From: Verrucomicrobiota bacterium JB022 | GTDB lineage: Bacteria > Verrucomicrobiota > Verrucomicrobiia > Opitutales > Oceanipulchritudinaceae | Assembly: GCA_030673845.1 (NCBI GenBank) | Contig: JAUTCQ010000011.1 | Location: 1-64,000 of the forward strand | Length of the DNA stretch: 64,000 bases | Reading direction: 5' to 3' | In this document: piece by piece, positions 59,725 through 64,000 of the stretch | How positions within the stretch are numbered: the first letter of the stretch is position 1 | How the letters are laid out: the number at the start of each line of letters is the position of its first letter | The notes under the pieces: model-generated | What the model was told of the DNA's origin: nothing | Seen by the model: only the letters and a program-made list of their open reading frames with translations | Database searches by the model: none | Made by a program: the position numbers and the translations under genes

Positions 59725-60189
59725 ATGAATCAAATTTTCAAAACGCTGCTACTTTTATTGATGCTCGCCATAGGCCAGGAATTAATTAGAGCGGAGCAAA
59801 TCGAATCGTTGCCAGAAATCTCTCAACAGAACAGAGCCGCAATTCTGGCGCTGCCCAAAATGGAGGGCATTTACGAAGTCGAATCGAACGAAGTTGGCCC
59901 CGACGGAGCCGAAGGTAACTTCTATAGACTGGCGGTGTGGCTGTCCAAAGAAGGCACCATAGAGGATTTTCAAGCGATGATACGAGATCCCGAAGCTGTC
60001 GTGCGAGCGATGAGCCTCGTGTGCCTGCTACGCAGCAATCGTCCATTGCCAGCTCTGACGGGCGATGATGAGATCATCGCCGTAACTCTTGGATGCATGG
60101 GGATGGACGTTACCCTCGAACTTTTTTCGCAGCTGCTGTCGACTGCGGATTGGTGGAAACAGAGTTTTCTCGATTACCCGGAAGAGTAA
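59725..60189 (+). CDS. Hypothetical secreted protein, atypical base composition
   Basis: A 154-residue protein with a signal peptide (IFKTLLLLLMLAIGQELIRA) and no recognisable domain. The middle part (MIRDPEAVVRAMSLVCLLRS) resembles a short helical repeat of HEAT type but is too short to call. Its codons are visibly more A+T-rich (for example GAATTAATTAGA) than those of neighbours, suggesting recent acquisition. A start 15 bases upstream is possible; 59725 is preferred because it begins the signal peptide. Nothing about its neighbours indicates a role. Confidence 0.6.
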   Translation: MNQIFKTLLLLLMLAIGQELIRAEQIESLPEISQQNRAAILALPKMEGIYEVESNEVGPDGAEGNFYRLAVWLSKEGTIEDFQAMIRDPEAVVRAMSLVCLLRSNRPLPALTGDDEIIAVTLGCMGMDVTLELFSQLLSTADWWKQSFLDYPEE

Positions 60190-60245
60190 CCCAACCCCTT
60201 TAGCAAAGATTTACTTTTCAGGAACTTGTCGCAAAACTCCCCCTC

Positions 60246-61121
60246 ATGCGACGCCTCCTTCCCCTTTTCTTCGTCCCGCTCATCACCCCTGCCCTCAACG
60301 CCCAGCCGGTCAAGCTGACCGAGGTGGAGTGGCATGGCACGGGGTGTTACAAGATCGAGATGCCGATGGGCACGGTCTACTTTGAAAAGGACAACGGCGT
60401 GTCGGGCTTCAAGAGCTTCCTCGACCCGCAGGGCAACGATTGGATCGCGTCTTACCTGCCGCCGGGCCCGAACGGCGACTTCCGGGGCTTCCCCAACAGC
60501 ACGGGCAACTTCGGGCATGCCGGGCGTGACAGCGGCTCGACCACGATCGTGGTCGACGACCGGACGGAGGGAGATTACGTGGTGCTGGAGTCGTCGAACC
60601 ATCAGTTCACGTTTCAGTACTGGTTTTTCCCGCAGCACATTGCGCTCAAGGTGCTGAAGTCGGAGGGCGATTACGCGTTTCTGCTGGAGTGCGTGGCGGG
60701 CGGCACTGCCGATGCCGAGGATTACTTTGTGACGGCGGACGGCGAGAAGCACATCCCGACCCAAGAGGGCGAGTTCGACGACTTTACGCCGGAGTGGATT
60801 TACCTGGGCGACCCGAAGGCCGAGCACGTGATGTTCTTTGGCAAGACACCGGAGGACGACGCGCCGAACGAAAACCACCGCCAGTTCCGCAAAGGAGGCG
60901 TGCACAACATGGACCTCTACAGCTTTGGCCGCAGCGGGGTCGACAACGGCTACAAGACCTTCGGCATGAGCGGCAACGAACACGTCTGCATCATCGGTTT
61001 TGCCCCGGCCAAGACACCGCACAAGGAGATGAAGCAGATGATCGAGGGCCTGCTGGAGCAGCCGTTTGTCGCGGGCAGGAAAGCGGGGCCTCACGCAGAG
61101 GCGCAGAGCCGCCAAGAATAA
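60246..61121 (+). CDS. Secreted protein of unknown function
   Basis: A 291-residue protein with a signal peptide (RRLLPLFFVPLITPALNA) and a soluble, beta-rich body. Motifs such as GTVYFEKDNGVSGFKSFLDP, FPNSTGNFGHAGRDSG and HQFTFQYWFFPQHIALKV suggest a beta-sandwich, but I cannot name the family. The last 15 residues (GRKAGPHAEAQSRQE) are encoded by one arm of an intergenic inverted repeat (see 61089-61214), so the original C-terminus probably lay a little earlier and was changed by the repeat. The leader CAAAACTCCCCCTC is pyrimidine-rich. Confidence is high that it is a gene, low on function. Confidence 0.8.
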   Translation: MRRLLPLFFVPLITPALNAQPVKLTEVEWHGTGCYKIEMPMGTVYFEKDNGVSGFKSFLDPQGNDWIASYLPPGPNGDFRGFPNSTGNFGHAGRDSGSTTIVVDDRTEGDYVVLESSNHQFTFQYWFFPQHIALKVLKSEGDYAFLLECVAGGTADAEDYFVTADGEKHIPTQEGEFDDFTPEWIYLGDPKAEHVMFFGKTPEDDAPNENHRQFRKGGVHNMDLYSFGRSGVDNGYKTFGMSGNEHVCIIGFAPAKTPHKEMKQMIEGLLEQPFVAGRKAGPHAEAQSRQE

Positions 61122-61214
61122 AGGCAATTTGATCAACAGAGGCACCCATCAACGAAGGAGGATTTTCACCTGAAAAACTTCTTCCCTTCGCGGCTTGGCG
61201 CCTCTGCGTGAGGC
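61089..61214. repeat. Inverted repeat pair of the GCAGAGGCGC type
   Basis: The left arm begins GCCTCACGCAGAGGCGC at 61089 and the right arm ends with its complement at 61214; beyond these 17 perfect bases both arms continue with similar AGCCGC/AAGAA-rich sequence. This kind of repeat recurs between genes in many bacterial genomes. The left arm overlaps the end of the 60246 gene. Confidence 0.85.
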
Positions 61215-61228
61215 CAATTTTCCCTTCC

Positions 61229-61906
<678 letters not shown>

Positions 61907-61913
61907 GGCGGGA

Positions 61914-63146
61914 TCAGGCTTCGGTGCGGAGGGCTTCGGCCGGGCGCATCTTGGCGGCGCGCAGGGCCGGCACCAGCCCGGCGAGGGTAGACAGCACGAG
62001 GGCGCTGCTGATGATGACGACAAAGTCCTGCACCGTGTAGTGCACCGGCAGGCGGTAGAAGAAATAGAACTGCACGAGCGTGTCGTAGCTGCCGGTGAGG
62101 CGCGTGAGCACGTCGATGATCGGGTTGCGGAAGGTCAGGATGGTGATGGCCAGCGCAACGCCTGCCGCCGTGCCGATCACGCCGATGCAGAAGCCCTGGA
62201 AGCAATACTGGATCACCAGCTCGCGAGCGCGGGCGCCCATCGCCCCAAGGATGCCGATTTCGCGGGTCTTGCGCACGACGTTGAGCAACTGGGCGATGGC
62301 GATGGCAAAGACCGCGACGGCCACGATAAAGAGGTTGATGAAAAGCATCATCGTCTTCTCGAAGTCGAGCACCCATAGCTGGCTGGCGAAGCGCTGCTTC
62401 CACGTCATGGCGTGCAGGCCGGGCCGCAAGGTCTCGTTGAGCTGCTCCACCACGCGGAATTCGTCGCTGCCGGGCTTGAGGCGCACCTGCACGGCGTGGA
62501 CCCCGTCGTTGAGCTGGTAGAGGTCCTGCATCGTGCGAAGCGTCACCATCAGCCCCGGCACCAGCTCCTGATACCAGTCGACATCGTAAATCGCGGTCAC
62601 CTCCAGTTCCAGCGGCAGGATCACCTCGTCGCGCTTCAGCCCTTCGAGCATGAGCGGCGAATACACCTCGACGTAGTCGCCCACGTCGACCCCGATCTGG
62701 TCGGAAAGGGTGCGCGAGATGGCGACCGAGCCGTCGTAGAGATCGGAGAGGCTGCCTTCTTTGACGAAATTGCCCCAGCCGTAGCCGTCGGCCTGCATCA
62801 CGTCGATCCCCACGATCTGCGGGAACACGGGGATGTTGCGATACATGACCATGACCATGCCGTTGGCCATCGGCACGGCGGACTGCACGGAGTCGATCTG
62901 GTCGAGCGCTTCGTGCGCAGCGGGCTCGTAAAAGGGGCGGCCACCGGCGTCGATCACGACTTCGCCCGCCAGCTCGACCATGCGCGTGCGGTGCTCTTGG
63001 CCAAAGCCGCCCATCACGCTCTGCACCACCACGAGCACGGCCACGCCGAGCGCGACCCCGAGCGTGGAGGCCCAGAAAAAGAAAGACCCGAAGCGCTTTC
63101 CGGTGGGGAAAAGCTGCTTCAGGGCCAAATAGAGAAACCAGGGCAT
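61914..63146 (-). CDS. Lipoprotein-releasing ABC transporter permease (LolC/LolE family)
   Basis: A 410-residue membrane protein of the LolC/E (FtsX-like) family. The first helix lies near residues 22-45 (FFFWASTLGVALGVAVLVVV followed by QSVMGGFGQEHR), a large periplasmic domain occupies residues 50-265, and three helices follow near 270-295, 315-345 and 370-395. VVRKTREIGILGAMGARAREL and PALRAAKMRPAEALRTE are characteristic. A single permease with lolD implies a homodimer (LolF-like) arrangement rather than separate LolC and LolE. It follows lysS by ten bases. Confidence 0.93.
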   Translation of the reverse strand: MPWFLYLALKQLFPTGKRFGSFFFWASTLGVALGVAVLVVVQSVMGGFGQEHRTRMVELAGEVVIDAGGRPFYEPAAHEALDQIDSVQSAVPMANGMVMVMYRNIPVFPQIVGIDVMQADGYGWGNFVKEGSLSDLYDGSVAISRTLSDQIGVDVGDYVEVYSPLMLEGLKRDEVILPLELEVTAIYDVDWYQELVPGLMVTLRTMQDLYQLNDGVHAVQVRLKPGSDEFRVVEQLNETLRPGLHAMTWKQRFASQLWVLDFEKTMMLFINLFIVAVAVFAIAIAQLLNVVRKTREIGILGAMGARARELVIQYCFQGFCIGVIGTAAGVALAITILTFRNPIIDVLTRLTGSYDTLVQFYFFYRLPVHYTVQDFVVIISSALVLSTLAGLVPALRAAKMRPAEALRTEA

Positions 63147-63156
63147 GCGGTGCGGC

Positions 63157-64000
63157 CTAGGCCTGGGCGTCCGGTTCCGCCGTGGCCGTTTCGCGCGGCA
63201 TCGGCTTCATGGAGGGGAAGAGGATCACGTCGCGGATCGAGGGCACGCCCGTGAGCAGGATGATCAGGCGGTCGATGCCGACACCCATGCCACCGGCGGG
63301 CGGCATCCCGTGCTCGAGCGCGAGCAGGAAGTCTTCGTCGATCTTTTGGGTCTCTTCGCCAGCCTGACGCTCCAGTTGTTCGCGCTGCACGAGCGGGTCG
63401 TTTTGCTCGCTGTAGGCGGGCGCAATTTCCTGGCCGTTGATGCACAGCTCGAAGACTTCCACCGTGTCGGGGTCGTCGGGCGAGATCTTGGCCAGCGGCA
63501 CCAGCTCCTTGGGCAGGTGGGTGACGAAGGTCGGCTGGATGAGCGTGTGCTCGACGCGCTTTTCAAAGACGTTGTTGGTGATCTCGAACTCTTCGCGCTC
63601 GTCCACGCGGTCGATCTCGATCCCGGCTTCGCGGCACCACGCGATCTTTTCCTCGCGGCTCAGCTCAAACCAGTCGACCTTGCCGGTCGCTTCGATCACG
63701 AGATCCTTGTAACGGGCTTCGCGCCATTCGCCGCCGAGGTTGATCACCTGGCCGTCGTAGCGAGTGATTTCGTGGCTGCCGAGGACATCCGTGCAGATGC
63801 GGTCGATCATGCCGCGGATCAGGCGCATCATGCCCCGGTAATCGCTGTAGGCCTGGTAGACCTCCAGCATGGTAAACTCGGGGTTGTGGCGGCGGCTGAG
63901 GCCTTCGTTGCGGAAGACGCGGCTCAACTCGAACACGCGGTCGAAGCCGCCCACGAGCATGCGCTTGAGGTGCAGCTCCAGCGCGATGCGGAGGTAAAAG
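63157..64000 (-). CDS. lysS: Lysyl-tRNA synthetase (class II), N-terminal part missing at window edge
   Basis: The C-terminal 280 or so codons of a class II lysyl-tRNA synthetase, which charges tRNA-Lys; the 5' end lies beyond base 64000. Class II motif 2 is seen in [20 protein letters not shown] with the EVYQAYSDY that follows, and motif 3 in [15 protein letters not shown] with [13 protein letters not shown]. The [20 protein letters not shown] sequence at the edge is also typical. The stop lies ten bases before the LolC/E start, a lysS-lol order seen in other bacteria. Confidence 0.96.
   Translation of the reverse strand, partial: FYLRIALELHLKRMLVGGFDRVFELSRVFRNEGLSRRHNPEFTMLEVYQAYSDYRGMMRLIRGMIDRICTDVLGSHEITRYDGQVINLGGEWREARYKDLVIEATGKVDWFELSREEKIAWCREAGIEIDRVDEREEFEITNNVFEKRVEHTLIQPTFVTHLPKELVPLAKISPDDPDTVEVFELCINGQEIAPAYSEQNDPLVQREQLERQAGEETQKIDEDFLLALEHGMPPAGGMGVGIDRLIILLTGVPSIRDVILFPSMKPMPRETATAEPDAQA

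Overview
The window is a GC-rich chromosomal segment that most resembles a carbohydrate-degrading Verrucomicrobiota bacterium of the Opitutia class (Opitutales/Puniceicoccales type). This is inferred from gene content: many LacI-family regulators, very large TonB-dependent receptors without SusD partners, BACON-domain and DUF6515-like secreted proteins, GH115, GH144 and GH35 enzymes, and a nuoBCDEFGH complex I operon. No rRNA or marker phylogeny is available to confirm it. No phage, insertion sequence or CRISPR array was seen.

Layout. Bases 1-7124 (minus strand) hold the complex I operon nuoB-C-D-E-F-G-H, cut at the left edge inside nuoH; no nuoA precedes nuoB. A tRNA-Ser(GGA) with its own terminator follows. 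Bases 7928-20852 hold a glucuronoxylan/uronate region: a sodium:solute symporter, a minus-strand operon-like run (GH3 xylosidase, zinc polyol dehydrogenase, secreted GH35, secreted GH115 alpha-glucuronidase, mannonate dehydratase UxuA, an SDR likely to be fructuronate reductase) and a divergent LacI regulator. Bases 21068-26579 hold a second uronate module: a three-part TRAP transporter, KduI, KduD and an IclR regulator. The two uronate modules would meet at 2-keto-3-deoxygluconate. A methyl-accepting chemotaxis protein (26639-28768) separates this region from the next.

Bases 28947-46448 (all minus strand) form what looks like a complete beta-1,2-glucan (sophorooligosaccharide) utilisation locus: a GH144-type endoglucanase with an N-terminal beta-sandwich and FnIII, a GH31 alpha-glucosidase, a LacI regulator, a TonB-dependent receptor, a GH94 protein with the motifs of 1,2-beta-oligoglucan phosphorylase, a secreted GH3 beta-glucosidase, a second GH144 enzyme and a GPH-family symporter. 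The implied flow is outer-membrane capture, extracytoplasmic cutting, symport, then cytoplasmic phosphorolysis to glucose 1-phosphate.

Bases 46738-58247 hold a DUF6515-like secreted protein, a BACON-containing secreted metallophosphoesterase, and a third polysaccharide cluster (GH5, GPH symporter, large TonB-dependent receptor) divergent from a XylR-like AraC regulator. Bases 58251-64000 are mixed housekeeping: a D-2-hydroxyacid dehydrogenase, three small or unknown genes, an inverted repeat pair, and a lysS-lolC/E-lolD run cut at the right edge.

Two cross-cutting observations stand out. First, almost all transcription-unit-leading genes lack a Shine-Dalgarno sequence and instead have a C-rich pyrimidine tract just before the start codon. 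Second, several sugar operons carry strong, uncharacterised operator-like dyads or phased repeats in their promoters.
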